A stretch of 64,000 bases of DNA from Adhaeribacter aerolatus (GTDB lineage: Bacteria; Bacteroidota; Bacteroidia; Cytophagales; Hymenobacteraceae): positions 124,001-188,000 of the forward strand of contig NZ_BJYS01000007.1 of NCBI RefSeq assembly GCF_007991635.1. Direction: 5' to 3'. The notes beneath the pieces were generated by a model. That model was not told the origin of the DNA. It did no database searches and saw only the letters and a list, made by a program, of their open reading frames with translations. Both the position numbers and the translations under genes were made by a program. This document shows positions 54,412-64,000 of the stretch, piece after piece. Position 1 is the stretch's first letter; each line of letters starts with the position of its first letter.

Positions 54412-56220
54412 TCAGAAGCCAGGATGCTGCGATAAACTCGGGTTTTCGCCGATCGAAGCCGTCATGATGGGGAAGAGTTCATCTTTATTTGGTTCAAAGC
54501 CCTGCGCAAAGAAGCCTACGTTAGAACTTAACCCGTTACGGTAATCGGCTCTGATGTAGCCTTGGGTACTATAAGGCGCCGGGATGGTAGTAGCGTTCCC
54601 GAATACCTTCGGATTATCCTGCTCCGGATCCGCAACAGGCAGGTAGTATACATATAAAGGAACCGTTGTATCATTACCAAGTTTTTTCAACGCTGCTTGG
54701 GTGGCCGTAAGCACTTCTGTTAATTTATTCCACCGGATTAAATCCCATTTACGCAAACCTTCGGTTCCTAATTCCCAGGCCCGCTCCTGAACCAGCACAT
54801 TTAAGAAACCATTAAAATCAGTCGGATAAGTTTCAGTATCAATTAGCGCTTCTTTGCCTTTATATGCCCGCTTGCGCACTTGTTTTAAAGCGTTAATTGC
54901 TTCGGGAGTAGAAGACTTTTTAAGCCAACTATCTGCTTCGGCAAACATTAACAATACATCGGAATAGCGTAATAATATATGATTAATGCCGGTATAGTCG
55001 CCGGTAGATTTGCGGGTTGCCCACCAGGTTCGCCATTTCCCCGGATTATATTCAAATATCCGGTTGGTTACTACCCTTTTTCCGGTTGCATCTATGTTAA
55101 AATCAGCAACGGTAACCGCTTTGCGGTTATCTTCCGGTTTAAAAGATAAGGTATAGGTAGGTAGTACTCTTACTTCTGAACCGCCTTTGCCAAAAGTGGC
55201 AATAACGGCTGAATTTACAGGTACACCAATTTTGTTACCGATATAACCATTACCAGCCTGCTCACCGGTTGGGTTCCAGAAACCAATCTCAAACATACTT
55301 TCGCCATACTGGTTGTCAAATTGTTGTCCGCATAAGGTTCGCCAGATATTCTCAAAACTTGGATTTAACTGGTGATTTTTAGCCGGGTCATTAATAACAT
55401 CCCAGGTTTGGTCACGGGCCAATTGATAATATTCCTGAATTTTAGCGGCATCGGGCCGGGTACGCATGCCAATATTGCCCTTGGTTTCTAAATCCCAACG
55501 CAAAGAGTAACCGGCCGCGTGTAAGGCAATTCGGGCTAACATTCCTTTAACAGCACCTTTCGTCCAACGGGCCTGCGGTGCAACATCTTTCCGCCACGGA
55601 ACCAAATCTACCGCTTGCTTCATATCCTGGATAATCTGGTCGAAAATAATATCCCGGCTGGTTCTGTCCACGAAAAAGTTTTCCCCGGCTTGCGAAGGGG
55701 TAGTTTTGAAGGGAATGTCGCCCCACAATTTAATTAAATCAAAGTAGTAATAGGCCCGCAAGGCTAAAGCTTCGCCATAAAAGCGCTTTAACTCATTTTT
55801 CTCTGCTTCGGTACCATTGGTATACAAATTCATTTTCGGAATCCGTTCGATGCAAATATTGGCTCTTTCGATACCGGCATATAGGCGGTCGAATATTTTC
55901 TTGAGATCGGTACCGGTATTGCTGGGCGTGGTATTATAACGCGCAATAACCCTTCTGGCGGTTGCATCGGCCGAGCCCTGGCATTGCATTTCATCTGTAT
56001 CGTTCGATACATTTGTATTCATAGACCGGGAATATATATCGTGGGTAAAAGTATAATAAATCCCATAGGTGGTCATTCTGGCCTGCTCCACAGTTTGGAA
56101 AAGATTCTCCGAAGAATAATCTGATACGGGCGGGGTTTCTAAAAAATCTTCGCACGACATGAACGATAAGGTTATCGTGCACAGCATGATATATATGCTT
56201 TTTATTCTTTTAGTATTCAT
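54412..56220 (-). CDS. SusD/RagB family outer-membrane lipoprotein (different subfamily)
   Basis: A 602-residue SusD protein with a lipoprotein signal (LSFMSC, Cys23). EDFLETPPVSDYSSENLF is the typical N-terminus of the more common SusD branch. It lacks the shared sequence of the three other SusD proteins here. C-terminal marks are YSDVLLMFAEADSWL and ELGTEGLRKWDLIRWNKL. It partners the SusC encoded 12 bases upstream. It belongs with the lyase gene, so a uronic-acid-containing or similar polysaccharide is a plausible ligand. Confidence 0.95.
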   Translation of the reverse strand: MNTKRIKSIYIMLCTITLSFMSCEDFLETPPVSDYSSENLFQTVEQARMTTYGIYYTFTHDIYSRSMNTNVSNDTDEMQCQGSADATARRVIARYNTTPSNTGTDLKKIFDRLYAGIERANICIERIPKMNLYTNGTEAEKNELKRFYGEALALRAYYYFDLIKLWGDIPFKTTPSQAGENFFVDRTSRDIIFDQIIQDMKQAVDLVPWRKDVAPQARWTKGAVKGMLARIALHAAGYSLRWDLETKGNIGMRTRPDAAKIQEYYQLARDQTWDVINDPAKNHQLNPSFENIWRTLCGQQFDNQYGESMFEIGFWNPTGEQAGNGYIGNKIGVPVNSAVIATFGKGGSEVRVLPTYTLSFKPEDNRKAVTVADFNIDATGKRVVTNRIFEYNPGKWRTWWATRKSTGDYTGINHILLRYSDVLLMFAEADSWLKKSSTPEAINALKQVRKRAYKGKEALIDTETYPTDFNGFLNVLVQERAWELGTEGLRKWDLIRWNKLTEVLTATQAALKKLGNDTTVPLYVYYLPVADPEQDNPKVFGNATTIPAPYSTQGYIRADYRNGLSSNVGFFAQGFEPNKDELFPIMTASIGENPSLSQHPGF

Positions 56221-56232
56221 TATCGATTTAGA

Positions 56233-59200
56233 TTAAAAAGTTATATTAAATCCGGCAATGGCAGAGAAACTCTTCGGAAAACCGCTATGATCAACACCGG
56301 GCGTAAAGGGGGAAGAGCGCAGGGTATTAACCTCCGGATCAAAGCCAGAATAATTAGTTAGAGTATAAATATTATAAGCGGTGGCATACACCCGTAAACC
56401 TTTCATAAATATTTTATTGCTGAAGTTCGCAGGCAAAGTATAACCTAATGTAATATTGTTAATCCGCAGGAACGAGCCGTCTTCTACCGCCCACGAATGG
56501 GTCCAGCGCGGTAAACCTCCTTGCCATTTCCAGATGGTAGCGTCTTTATTTAATTCCCGTAAGGCATCCGGATCAGTTACAATCTGACCTTCGTCGTTAA
56601 TGGTTCTGAACCGGTCGCGCATGATGCCCAACACGTTCTGATAATCATTGGAAGCAGTTGTGAAGAGGATTTTATTCGCATTTAATATTTTATTGCCCAC
56701 GCTAAAATTCATAAACACGCTTAAATCGAAACCTTTATAGGTAAAGGTGTTATTAAGCCCGCCAAAGAATTTAGGATTGGTGCGCCCCAGAATAGTACGG
56801 TCGTCGTCGTCGGATAAGGTTGGGTTGCCATTGGCATCTAACTGGCCACCTAAATCTTTAAACTTAATATCGCCGGGCTGTACGGTATTTCTATCTACCG
56901 AAGACAAGGCAGCGATACCATCTTTTAAGGTATATTTTTGGGTAGCATTGTCATAATTAAAATCATCTACGCCATAAAATCCTTCGGTAACATAACCGTA
57001 AATAACCCCTAAAGGCTCACCTACCTTCACCAGGTAATCGTAAATATTAATTGCATAATTAGAAGGGTACAAAGCAGATTCCTGTTCAAAATCAGCTTCT
57101 TTGTTTAAACCGGTAATTTTGCTTTTGAAGAAGGAAATATTAAAATCAGTAGTCCAGTTAAATTTTGCCGTTTGAATATTACGGGTAGTAAGGGTGGTTT
57201 CGATACCTTTATTTTGGGTACTACCTACATTTTTAAACTGGGTTGTATAACCCGAAGATGCTGGAATATTAGCATTTAACAACAAGTCTTTCGTGTCGTT
57301 GTAGTACATATCTACGTTGGCGGTGATGCGGTTCTGAAAGAAGCCAAAATCGAAACCAACATTACGCGAATAAGTCGCCTCCCATTTCAAGCTTGGATTA
57401 GCCACCGAGTTCGGAATTAAACCGACACTAAGCGAAGTGCCGTCGGCAGCGTAAAAAGCGTTGGTAAAGGTAGAACTGTACCGATTGTTGGCAATCCGGT
57501 TATTTCCGGCTACCCCATAACTTAAGCGCAGCTTTAAATCAGAGAAAATATTTAAGTTTTTTACAAATTCTTCTTCGTTGGCCTGCCAGGCAAAAGATAG
57601 AGATGGGAAATATCCCCAGCGGTTGGCGCCAATAAACTTGGAAGAACCATCGGCCCGGACCGTACCGGTAAATAAATACCGGTTATTAAAAGAATAAAAT
57701 ACCCGGCCAAAAAACGAAAGCAATTTTTCGTGTTCTTCTCTGGATTGCGGTTTGGCATGCTCATTACCTAAAGCCAAGTTATTAATACCAATATCGTCGT
57801 TATCATACATAGAGGAGTAAGCCCCCACCATCTGGTATTTATTATACACATATTCCTGGCCGATTAAGGCATTTACTTCATGCTTGGTATTAAAGGTTTT
57901 TTTATAGGTTAACAGCGCCGTGTTATTGTATTTACCGGCATCACGTATTTCAATGCCGCCAAAAGGACCGCCGTGGCTGCGCACATCGCTGCTGCCGGAT
58001 TTATCAAACTCCTCGTTCCGGTCAAAGTCCAGGTTCATGCCGCCTAACAACCGGAAAGTTAAGGCATCGGTCAGCTTGTAATCAAAACTGGCGTTTAAAA
58101 CTGTGTTTTTATTAAACTTCATCCGGTACTGCGCTTCGGCCTGGGTAATCGGGTTAGAAAGCGAAACTTCCGGATCGTATTCCAGGTTCTCCAAATCATC
58201 GTTCGATTCGTTTAAACCCAAAATAGGGCGGTACATAACCGCATTCTTTAACCGGCCTTTATCCTGGGTACCCGATGTTCCGGCGCCTTTGGTAGTGCGC
58301 TGCGAATACAAAATATTGGTAGATAAACTTAACCTTTCGGTAACCTGCTGGTCCAGTTTCAATTTAAAATAATCGCGGCTGTAGCCATTAGCTACCATAA
58401 TCCCCTGCTCATCGTCGCGGGAATAACCAATGCGGTATTTCGTGGTTTTAGTGCCGCCGTTGATGCCAATATTATGGCTTTGATGAAAAGCGTTCCGCCC
58501 AAAAGTTTTATCCTGCCAGTCAATTCCTTCCGCCTCTTTGTAGCCTTCTAAATCTTCCCACGTGCCATATCGCTTCAAAAACTGTTCCTGCGCCGCGGTA
58601 CCTCCGGTCCGGGTACGCTCATACTGATAAACGGCATATTCGTACGGGCTAAGCACATCTAGTTTCCTGCGGAACTTTTTAATACCGGCATAGCCATCGT
58701 AGGTTATTTCAACTTTACCTTCTTTGCCACCTTTCGTAGTAATCAGTACCACGCCATTAGCACCCCGGGCGCCGTAAATAGCCGTGGAGGAAGCATCTTT
58801 TAAAATATCGATGCGTTCGATGTCGTTGGGGCTAATCTGTACCAAACCCCGTTCGGAGGGAAACCCGTCAATAATATAAAGTGGGGAATTATCCTGGGAA
58901 ACGGAGGTGCCGCCCCGGATTTTAAGCATAATATCGGCTCCGGGCTGCCCATCGGTGGTTTGTACCTGTACGCCGGCTAATCTGCCGGTGATGGCTTCGG
59001 CAGCTGTAGGGACGGGCGTTTTTCTTAATTCTGTTCCTTTAATGGCAGAGGATGCACCGGTCAGGTCACTTTTTTTCATCGTGCCGTAGCCTACCACTAC
59101 TACTTCTTCGAGCGCTCTGGCATCTTCCTTCAGGGTAACATTCAGGGTAGTACGGCCGCCCAAGGATACTTCCTGGGAAGCATAACCAATAAATGAAAAA

Positions 59201-59499
59201 ACCAGGGTGCCCGATGCTTCGGGAATATTTAATTTAAACGAACCATTGGGGTCGGTAGTAGTGCCGTTGCTTGTTCCCTTTAATACAACGGTTACGCCGG
59301 GTAATCCGTCTCCTCTGGTATCGGTAGCTTTGCCGGTAACTGTAATATCTGCATACTTAAAGCTTACTTTATCAAAGGTATTATAATTAGCGGCAACTAA
59401 TCCTGCTTGGTTATTCAGGGCTAATGTGGGGGGGTGTAAACTACAAACGGTAATCATAAGGCCTAAAGGCCTTATCAATTTTGTAATTGTTTTCTGCAT
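56233..59499 (-). CDS. SusC/RagA family TonB-dependent outer-membrane transporter (different subfamily)
   Basis: A SusC of 1,088 residues from the ATG at 59499 (MQKTITKLIRPLGLMITVCS is the signal peptide); the frame begins at 59553 but overlaps the lyase gene. The carboxypeptidase-regulatory-like domain (TVTGKATDTRGDGLPGVTVVLKG) is followed by VVVVGYGTMKKSDLTG, plug and barrel, ending IAGFNITF. It lacks STN. Sequence differs clearly from the other three SusC proteins. It is 44 bases downstream of the lyase gene and probably co-transcribed with it. Confidence 0.96.
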   Translation of the reverse strand: MQKTITKLIRPLGLMITVCSLHPPTLALNNQAGLVAANYNTFDKVSFKYADITVTGKATDTRGDGLPGVTVVLKGTSNGTTTDPNGSFKLNIPEASGTLVFSFIGYASQEVSLGGRTTLNVTLKEDARALEEVVVVGYGTMKKSDLTGASSAIKGTELRKTPVPTAAEAITGRLAGVQVQTTDGQPGADIMLKIRGGTSVSQDNSPLYIIDGFPSERGLVQISPNDIERIDILKDASSTAIYGARGANGVVLITTKGGKEGKVEITYDGYAGIKKFRRKLDVLSPYEYAVYQYERTRTGGTAAQEQFLKRYGTWEDLEGYKEAEGIDWQDKTFGRNAFHQSHNIGINGGTKTTKYRIGYSRDDEQGIMVANGYSRDYFKLKLDQQVTERLSLSTNILYSQRTTKGAGTSGTQDKGRLKNAVMYRPILGLNESNDDLENLEYDPEVSLSNPITQAEAQYRMKFNKNTVLNASFDYKLTDALTFRLLGGMNLDFDRNEEFDKSGSSDVRSHGGPFGGIEIRDAGKYNNTALLTYKKTFNTKHEVNALIGQEYVYNKYQMVGAYSSMYDNDDIGINNLALGNEHAKPQSREEHEKLLSFFGRVFYSFNNRYLFTGTVRADGSSKFIGANRWGYFPSLSFAWQANEEEFVKNLNIFSDLKLRLSYGVAGNNRIANNRYSSTFTNAFYAADGTSLSVGLIPNSVANPSLKWEATYSRNVGFDFGFFQNRITANVDMYYNDTKDLLLNANIPASSGYTTQFKNVGSTQNKGIETTLTTRNIQTAKFNWTTDFNISFFKSKITGLNKEADFEQESALYPSNYAINIYDYLVKVGEPLGVIYGYVTEGFYGVDDFNYDNATQKYTLKDGIAALSSVDRNTVQPGDIKFKDLGGQLDANGNPTLSDDDDRTILGRTNPKFFGGLNNTFTYKGFDLSVFMNFSVGNKILNANKILFTTASNDYQNVLGIMRDRFRTINDEGQIVTDPDALRELNKDATIWKWQGGLPRWTHSWAVEDGSFLRINNITLGYTLPANFSNKIFMKGLRVYATAYNIYTLTNYSGFDPEVNTLRSSPFTPGVDHSGFPKSFSAIAGFNITF

Positions 59500-59543
59500 G
59501 ATAATAATTATTAATAAATGGTGGATAGATGCATTTGCTTTGG

Positions 59544-61514
59544 TTATTGCCAATCTTTAAGAGCAAGATTAGCAGCGGCGGCCGTCTGTATATTTGGTAT
59601 ATTTCTGCCTAAAACAACCGGAATGGAAACAGCCTTTGTTGCAGCATTTACCTTAATGTCCAGAATGCTAACTCCTTTTATGGGTTTCTCGTCGGGAGTA
59701 TTGGTTTTAGCGGTTAAAACCTGCATGGTATAACCTTTGGGAAGCAAGCAGCGGATATAAAACTTCTTTCCGTTCTGCGATAAAGTAGCCGTATTATCTT
59801 TTATGCTAACGGCAGCCTCCGTTAAAAACCGCCAGGAGATTTCTTGAGCATTATCCTTGAGGTTAATCTCATCCTTTATTAGAATGGCATCCGGTGATAA
59901 TAATTTAAACCCACGTAAAACCGAAGCTGCCTGGTCCTGGTAAGAGGAGGTCATATCAAAAACTCCGAAAGGGGTTTGGCTATTTTTATTTACCTGCACT
60001 AACTCTCCCTGCCCATCTGAGTTGGTTATTTTACCATCAATAGAAAGGGTATTGTGCGATAAATTGGAGTTGCGGAAATATTTCCAGCGAACCCCGCCCG
60101 GCTTGTAATCCCAGAAACTAGGTAAGCTGTAATTATCCGGACCTAAATCTATTCCCCAGCGTTCGCCTTCACTATCTACTACAAATGAACCTACATCTAA
60201 CTGGTTATGCGACCAACTCGGTTTCCCGGTTTTTGCCGCTAAATAAAGCCGGCTTTTATTTCTGGTGTTATCGCCGTTAAAAATAAGGAAATCGGTAACC
60301 CCGTTAAACACGGTTAGTTTTTCTTCTTTTGTCTGGTTGGGTACAACTGTATCATCAAACCACGGAATAGATAAAAAGAAAAACCGGGAAAAGTGATTTT
60401 TTCCTTGGGCTTTATATCGCTGCAGTTCAGTTGAAATTAAACCGCGGTAAAAAGCCGCAACTTCTGGTTGCTTATATAATTTACTTAAATAGAACAGCGT
60501 ACCGCTATAATCAATATTTTCCAGAGGAGCGGCATCGCCAAAATTAAATGAGCGGTTAGAAGGGCCAATTATAGCCTTATAAAAGTTGGCTGTATTAGTT
60601 AAACCTTTAAATTGGGTTAACCCAAAGTCATTCCGGAAGTTACGGTTTAAATTATCGAAAAAAAGCGACATATACATGCCGTTGTAACCCCAATAACCCG
60701 GGCCTTCGTTAAAAACACCTTCGGGCGCAAAGGATTCGAGTAAATTAGGTGTATTTTTAACGGCGTAATCTAATATTTTTTCTAATTCCTGCGGATATTT
60801 ATCACCTATCGCGATAGCCCCATTTAGCAACCCAGCGTTACAAACCATGTTCCAGTTGTTTTCGCGGTTAAAAGGTGTTTTTTCGGTTTTAGCATAAATG
60901 GGCCAGGCCGGCGCAAATCCTTTTTCCAAAATGGCCTTTTCAACGGCACTCCGGGTAGCAGGCTTCAGGTAATCGTAGCACCAGTCATAACCAATAGCAA
61001 CTGCCGTAGTCATTTCGGCGACATCCAGGAAGTGGTTCGGGTTCCAGGACGGAAAAGTGCTTACATTTAATAATTCTGCTTCTACCTTCTTTGCATAGCG
61101 TTCATCTTTAAATAAACGGTACGCCATTGACAGATTTAGTAAGCGTTTAACCTGCTCCCGGCTAATTTGTAAAAGCTGAACATTAGGCTTGTAAACCTGA
61201 GGAGTAGTGTTTAAAGAAATTTCAGCTTCGTTCTTTAAAGTTTCAATTAACTGACCTAATAAAATATTGTTTTTAGCTTTTTGAAGAATCTCCTGCTCTT
61301 CTTCCCGCGTAAAAAATAACCGCGGATGGCCGGATAACTGATATTTAGTTTTGGTACTTTCTGAAGATAAAGCCGGCTTATTTGCAAGTATTACTTTATT
61401 CTGGTCCACAGAACTTGCCGAAGAAGTTAAATGCGTTTGCTGGATAGTTCGCTGCGGATTAGAGCAACTACTAAAAAAAACAACTGGTAAAAGTAAAAAG
61501 CTTCTCTTTTTCAT
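59544..61514 (-). CDS. Heparinase II/III-family polysaccharide lyase lipoprotein
   Basis: A 656-residue lipoprotein (PVVFFSSC, Cys17) with an alginate-lyase-like (alpha/alpha) toroid in the first two-thirds and a heparinase II/III beta-sandwich afterwards. Marks are GHPRLFFTREEEQEI, NRENNWNMVCNAGLLNGA, YWGYNGMYMSLFFD and HNQLDVGSFVVDSEGERWGIDLG, in which Tyr and His are the likely catalytic residues. Such enzymes break uronic-acid-containing polysaccharides by beta-elimination. The precise PL family (12, 15, 17 or 21) and substrate cannot be assigned here. It is the first gene of the lyase-SusC-SusD run. Confidence 0.85.
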   Translation of the reverse strand: MKKRSFLLLPVVFFSSCSNPQRTIQQTHLTSSASSVDQNKVILANKPALSSESTKTKYQLSGHPRLFFTREEEQEILQKAKNNILLGQLIETLKNEAEISLNTTPQVYKPNVQLLQISREQVKRLLNLSMAYRLFKDERYAKKVEAELLNVSTFPSWNPNHFLDVAEMTTAVAIGYDWCYDYLKPATRSAVEKAILEKGFAPAWPIYAKTEKTPFNRENNWNMVCNAGLLNGAIAIGDKYPQELEKILDYAVKNTPNLLESFAPEGVFNEGPGYWGYNGMYMSLFFDNLNRNFRNDFGLTQFKGLTNTANFYKAIIGPSNRSFNFGDAAPLENIDYSGTLFYLSKLYKQPEVAAFYRGLISTELQRYKAQGKNHFSRFFFLSIPWFDDTVVPNQTKEEKLTVFNGVTDFLIFNGDNTRNKSRLYLAAKTGKPSWSHNQLDVGSFVVDSEGERWGIDLGPDNYSLPSFWDYKPGGVRWKYFRNSNLSHNTLSIDGKITNSDGQGELVQVNKNSQTPFGVFDMTSSYQDQAASVLRGFKLLSPDAILIKDEINLKDNAQEISWRFLTEAAVSIKDNTATLSQNGKKFYIRCLLPKGYTMQVLTAKTNTPDEKPIKGVSILDIKVNAATKAVSIPVVLGRNIPNIQTAAAANLALKDWQ

Positions 61515-62135
61515 TAATATATAGCAAATGCAATTTGTATTTGATACTTTTCTAAGAAACCAGTTAAAATAAGAATAGCAGTGTATTACGCCAATATTTA
61601 TTTAACAGAAAAAAATAACTATTATCTTTCGTTTCTTTTCGTAGCAAAATATATAAATGCTTTTTCCTTTCCTATATATTTCTTATAATTATATTTAAAT
61701 TGAAGAATATATCAAAAGTTTGATTACCACAAAATGCTTGTTTGTTCTTTATAAAGTGTTGACTGGTAAGAAGAAAATAGCTATATCAACATCCAGGCAG
61801 GTCCTCTGCCTAAGACGAATTGGTTGAAATAAGAGAAGCAATATTTTTCAGAGATTAAAGTGAAGGCCTCTGAACAGACTGCACATTAGATTTTCACCTA
61901 ACAAAAGCCTTTATATTTTTAAATGCTTTTCCTTTCGTAACTATATTATGTGTGTGCTTGAACTTTCACTATGTTATAAAGAAGCACCTTAATTAAAACC
62001 TGCCTTTCCTGGGGAGTAGTTACAGGGCTAGCCACTATCTAAAAATTTTAGGACCCGCCGGATTATCTAAAACAGCAGCTTTCATACTGGCTAGCTAATT
62101 GTCCACAAGACTATTACAGTGAATACTTTTTCTGT
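61515..62135. other. Intergenic upstream of the lyase, no gene seen
   Basis: About 620 AT-rich bases between the lyase start and the egtD stop. They include an approximate direct repeat TAAATGCTTTT(T)CCTTTC near 61654 and 61920. No gene, hairpin or promoter consensus stands out. Confidence 0.5.
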
Positions 62136-63098
62136 TTATTCAACCTTTTGCCAAAGCACATCGGCAAATAACCGCTGGCTGTCCAGAAATGTTTGTACCG
62201 GCTTAAATCCTGCCCGCTGGCCCATTTGGTTAATTTCCGCTTCACTATATTTCTGCGACACCTCCATGTATATTGGTTCGTCCTGGGCAAAGTCAAAATA
62301 AATTCCATTATCTAAGGTTACTTGTTGCGCGCAGGTACTAATCAGGTAGCTTTTGCAGGCGCCGGTCATGGGGTCATAAACCGGGTAATGCATAAAATTA
62401 TCTGGTTGGAAGTTACCGCCTAATTCCTGGTTAATCCGGTTTAGAAGATTAAGATTAAAGGCCCGCGTAAGGCCGCCTTTATCGTTATACGCATTCAGGA
62501 TAATTTGGGGATTTTTCTTTAAATCAAACCCCATCAGCACAAAGTCCCCGGCGTTGAGGTAGGCATATAAATGTTGGCAGAACGTAAGCGCCTCTTGGGG
62601 TAATAAATTCCCAATGGATGATCCCAGAAATAACACCAGCTTGCGGGCAGGTTCATTAGCCTGTACTTCCGCCAGCATTGGTAAATATTCTCCGCAATAG
62701 CCTTTTATTTGCATACCCGGTAAGTGGGCCGGAAGGCTGGTATGGAGGTAGTCAATTATATTTTCTGAAATATCAATCGGAATATACAGCTTACTGTACT
62801 GGAGACGCAAGGCCTCCTGCAACAAATACCTGGTTTTAGTAGCATCACCTGCCCCTAGTTCCACAATGGCCAACGGGTTTTGGCTGCTCCAACAAGCTTG
62901 CAGGATGGCCCCACTATAATCGCGTAAAATTTCTGTTTCTGCCCGCGTAAGGTAGTATTCAGGACAATGCATGATTTGCCCAAACAGGTAATCGCCTTTG
63001 GCATCGTAAAAATATTTTGGCAATAAGTACTTTTCTGGAGCAGATAGGCCTTGAATTACATCCTGGCGAAAAATACTGTCAATAATTATATCGTACAT
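62136..63098 (-). CDS. egtD: L-histidine N(alpha)-methyltransferase EgtD
   Basis: A 320-residue SAM-dependent methyltransferase that converts histidine to hercynine, the first step of ergothioneine biosynthesis, in the cytoplasm. The SAM-binding glycine loop is IVELGAGDATKTRYLL. The EgtD family signature LFLGSSIGNLLPQEA and the C-terminal YSEAEINQMGQRAGF are present. Length is as usual. It starts 14 bases downstream of the egtB stop, so the two genes form an operon. Confidence 0.96.
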   Translation of the reverse strand: MYDIIIDSIFRQDVIQGLSAPEKYLLPKYFYDAKGDYLFGQIMHCPEYYLTRAETEILRDYSGAILQACWSSQNPLAIVELGAGDATKTRYLLQEALRLQYSKLYIPIDISENIIDYLHTSLPAHLPGMQIKGYCGEYLPMLAEVQANEPARKLVLFLGSSIGNLLPQEALTFCQHLYAYLNAGDFVLMGFDLKKNPQIILNAYNDKGGLTRAFNLNLLNRINQELGGNFQPDNFMHYPVYDPMTGACKSYLISTCAQQVTLDNGIYFDFAQDEPIYMEVSQKYSEAEINQMGQRAGFKPVQTFLDSQRLFADVLWQKVE

Positions 63099-63112
63099 GA
63101 GAGTGTAAATAA

Positions 63113-64000
63113 TTAAAGATTTTGGGCCAGCCTTAAGCCGGTAAACTGCCAGCGTAAGGGCGTTTGGAAGAAATTGCGGTAAGTAGGTCGGCTATGGCCC
63201 GGAGAAGTTGCTTCTGACGCTCCCCGCAGCACCATTTGATTAACCATAAATTTACCATTATACTCGCCAATGGCCCCTTCGGCTTTGGTAAATCCGGGGT
63301 AAGGTAAGTAGGCACTTTCGGTCCATTCCCAACGGGAACCCCACTGCATTTGGTCCTGCGCTATTTCCCATTCGGCCTCGGTGGGCAGCCTTAAACCCCG
63401 CCATTGGGCATAGGCCCAGGCTTCATAATAGCTGATATGGCAGACCGGTTGCTGCAGCGGTAATGGCACCAAACCCTCCGGCGTGTAATGATACCAGTTG
63501 CCTTCCAGCTGATGCCAGTATAGCGGGGCAATAATTTGGTTGGCCTTCACCCACTCCCAGCCTTCGGCGTGCCAGAAGCGAAAATCGGTATAACCGCCGG
63601 CCTGTATAAATTGAAGATATGCGGCATTGCTAACTAATTGCTGCTGAATTTGGTAAGCTGCTACATAAACTTTATGGCGGTTTAGCTCATTGTCAAAACA
63701 AAAACTATCGCCCTTAGCACCCATTTCATATACCCCTTCCGGAACCGAAATCCATTGCTCCTCCCCGATAGTCGGAACGTCGGGCTTTAAGTAGTCCGTT
63801 GAATAGGCTGGCAGCAGGGGATTATGTCCCAGAATATATTTAATGTCGGTAATAAGTAATTCCTGGTGCTGTTCTTCGTGGTTTAAGCCCAGTTCCAGCG
63901 TAGCTTGTAAGTCGTTGGTAAGCATACCGGCCACCGATAACCAGCCGTGCATGGCCTCATCTACATAAGCCCGGTAAGCCATAATATCTGCAACTGACGG
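63113..64000 (-). CDS. egtB: Ergothioneine biosynthesis protein EgtB (5' end outside window)
   Basis: The non-heme iron enzyme that joins hercynine to a thiol donor with oxygen. What is visible is the end of the DinB-like N-terminal domain, with the iron-binding LNHEEQHQELL, and the formylglycine-generating-enzyme/sulfatase-modifying domain (RLPTEAEWE, RGASEATSPGHSRPTYRNFF). The reading frame is open through position 64000, where PSVADI precedes the Met at 63982, so that Met is internal and the N-terminal part is off the window. No egtC or egtE is visible; the thiol donor, glutamylcysteine or cysteine, is not determined. Confidence 0.95.
   Translation of the reverse strand, partial: PSVADIMAYRAYVDEAMHGWLSVAGMLTNDLQATLELGLNHEEQHQELLITDIKYILGHNPLLPAYSTDYLKPDVPTIGEEQWISVPEGVYEMGAKGDSFCFDNELNRHKVYVAAYQIQQQLVSNAAYLQFIQAGGYTDFRFWHAEGWEWVKANQIIAPLYWHQLEGNWYHYTPEGLVPLPLQQPVCHISYYEAWAYAQWRGLRLPTEAEWEIAQDQMQWGSRWEWTESAYLPYPGFTKAEGAIGEYNGKFMVNQMVLRGASEATSPGHSRPTYRNFFQTPLRWQFTGLRLAQNL

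Noticed and set aside
32717-61929. Recurring 10-mer AAAGCATTTA (reverse TAAATGCTTT) at 32717, 61654 and 61920 as a regulatory site
   Set aside because: Three occurrences of an AT-rich 10-mer in non-coding DNA are close to chance and do not share a consistent position relative to genes.

Overview
The window looks like chromosome from a member of the Bacteroidota, most likely order Cytophagales (a Hymenobacteraceae-like organism; the family is my inference and the genus is not determinable). The basis is four SusC/SusD outer-membrane pairs, a FecI/FecR switch, many SusD-like and other lipoproteins with short lipoboxes, almost no Shine-Dalgarno sites, AT-rich intergenic DNA and Bacteroidota-type promoter elements (TAnnTTTG). 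Apart from the 5'-truncated mnmE at the left edge, an AraC regulator and an exonuclease III gene, every gene lies on the minus strand.

Layout. 1-3.1 kb: mnmE, a ferredoxin-fused class III nucleotide cyclase, an FMN reductase. 3.3-13.2 kb: an accessory block with a type-B carboxylesterase, two paralogous cupins, an XRE regulator, small lipoproteins, a molybdenum hydroxylase pair (IorA/IorB-like), an alpha/beta hydrolase, a hexapeptide acetyltransferase and a divergent AraC regulator. The cupins bracket the molybdenum enzyme, and two intergenic inverted-repeat elements lie beside it. 13.5-14.3 kb: xth. 14.4-51.3 kb: a long glycan-uptake and oxidation region. In the direction of transcription (right to left) it holds SusC-SusD, an alpha-barrel lipoprotein, a sorbosone dehydrogenase-cytochrome c fusion, an ECF sigma factor, FecR, SusC (with STN domain)-SusD-purple acid phosphatase, SusC-SusD, a di-heme peroxidase, a second purple acid phosphatase, a ThuA-dehydrogenase-PKD-cytochrome-CBM giant, a GH2 beta-galactosidase interrupted by a single in-frame TGA, and a second dehydrogenase-PKD-cytochrome-CBM protein. 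52.4-61.5 kb: a separate locus with a heparinase II/III-type lyase, a fourth SusC/SusD of a different subfamily, and two xylose-isomerase-like TIM-barrel proteins. 62.1-64 kb: egtD and 5'-truncated egtB (ergothioneine).

How the genes may work together (inference): the SusC/SusD pairs import a ligand across the outer membrane. Phosphatases, GH2 and lyase would trim it in the periplasm or at the surface. Three cytochrome-fused quinoprotein-type sugar dehydrogenases and a di-heme peroxidase suggest that part of the sugar is oxidised outside the cytoplasm, with electrons passed through heme c. A SusC-SusD-phosphatase block appears twice, which points to duplication and diversification of one uptake cassette. 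Only one of the four SusC proteins carries the STN signalling domain that fits the FecI/FecR pair.

The most unusual observations are the nonsense-interrupted GH2, the duplicated SusCD-phosphatase cassette interleaved with redox enzymes, the ThuA-dehydrogenase-cytochrome fusion, the cyclase with altered substrate-specificity residues, and several unexplained intergenic repeats and palindromes. I saw no rRNA, tRNA, CRISPR array, intact transposase or phage gene.
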